From: Coenobita brevimanus
Taxonomy: Eukaryota; Arthropoda; Malacostraca; Decapoda; Coenobitidae
Length of the DNA: 64,000 bases
Direction: 5' to 3'
Assembly (NCBI GenBank): GCA_032717465.1
Contig: CM064632.1
Location: 24,547,601 to 24,611,600 of the forward strand
A program made the position numbers and the translations under genes. Below, piece by piece: positions 63,633 through 64,000 of this stretch. The notes beneath the pieces are model-generated. The model made no database searches. It had not been told where the DNA came from and saw only the letters and a list, made by a program, of their open reading frames with translations. Every line of letters begins with the position of its first letter. The stretch's first letter is position 1.

Positions 63633-64000
63633 AAAAGGGACCAGGGTCGTGGCTGTAATGGGAGGAGGGGGGGCAAAAGGAGGACTTAAGTGGGGTTTGA
63701 GGGGAGGAATTAGAGAGGAGGAGGGCGAGAGAGAGTCAAGAGGAAAACCTAAATGTGAAAGAGGACCAAGAGGGAGATTTCAAGGAGGGGGAGGGGGGAC
63801 TGAAAGGGGGGGGAGGGTAAATGGGGCCAAGAAATGGACTTAAATGGGGCTAAAAGTTAACTTATTAGGAAGAGTGAGTCGAGAGGAAGAGCTAAAGAGA
63901 GTGAGGGAAGGAAGAATATCACTTCAAGGGTTGGAGATGAAGAGAGTTCCTAGGATTGGTGCCTTATTAGGGATGAGAAGGGGACTTAAATAATGCCAAA
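63599..64000 (+). repeat. (TC)n then polypurine GGGG/AGAG-rich tract
   Basis: TC units at 63599-63632. From about 63650 to the window end the strand is strongly purine-rich, with recurring GGACTTAAATGGGG-like units. A short Gly/Arg-rich frame in it is not believed. Confidence 0.75.

Overview
This is a eukaryotic, very probably arthropod, genomic window. The lineage is inferred: it has degenerate TTAGG arrays (the arthropod telomere motif), extremely dense microsatellites, and a mix of Gmr1-like Ty3/Gypsy, BEL/Pao, Jockey/CR1-like and RTE-like retroelements. That combination fits a decapod crustacean such as a crab best, but no host gene or rDNA is present to confirm it. I recognise no intact host protein gene. 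Every well-supported coding region belongs to a transposable element, and most long open frames elsewhere are translations of simple repeats.

Layout. 0-6.9 kb: AT/GATA microsatellites with a perfect hairpin, a TTAGG-like patch and small MITE-like repeats. 6.96-10.48 kb: a long inverted repeat (foldback-like) whose arms include polypurine/polypyrimidine minisatellite. 10.55-16.02 kb: a minus-strand Ty3/Gypsy element with 787-bp LTRs that differ at 4 sites. Its integrase lies before its reverse transcriptase (Gmr1-like order) and its RT is truncated. 16.02-19.14 kb: an older minus-strand APE-type LINE whose TA-rich tail holds the Gypsy insertion. 20-35 kb: minisatellites, SSRs, two MITE-like families, LINE relics, a tRNA-derived SINE and modules carrying nuclear-receptor-like motifs. 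35.4-37.7 kb: a 2.2-kb polypyrimidine block. 37.8-38.75 kb: a 23-bp minisatellite with a 299-bp higher-order period. 41.6-42.95 kb: a second foldback-like structure. 43.2-43.5 kb: a Tc1/mariner-type MITE.

43.72-51.84 kb: an 8.1-kb BEL/Pao element with about 1,030-bp LTRs and a GATGG target-site duplication, inserted in a GAT array. Between its primer-binding site and gag lies an intact 189-codon ORF with all the signature blocks of an SGNH/GDSL hydrolase. A consensus splice donor in the LTR and an acceptor just before the gag ATG suggest that this ORF could be removed by splicing to express gag-pol. The gag-pol frame has one frameshift near its start, then stays in one frame to its end, interrupted only by three TGA codons. 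52-58 kb: SSRs and minisatellites, one of which seems to have grown out of an RTE fragment. 58.4-60.7 kb: a 5'-truncated RTE-like LINE. 61-64 kb: SSRs, a second SINE and a compound GAT minisatellite.

The most interesting item is the hydrolase-like ORF carried by the BEL/Pao element, with its possible splice-regulated expression. Next are the reordered, truncated Gypsy element, the palindromic MITE family and the minisatellites that appear to derive from elements.
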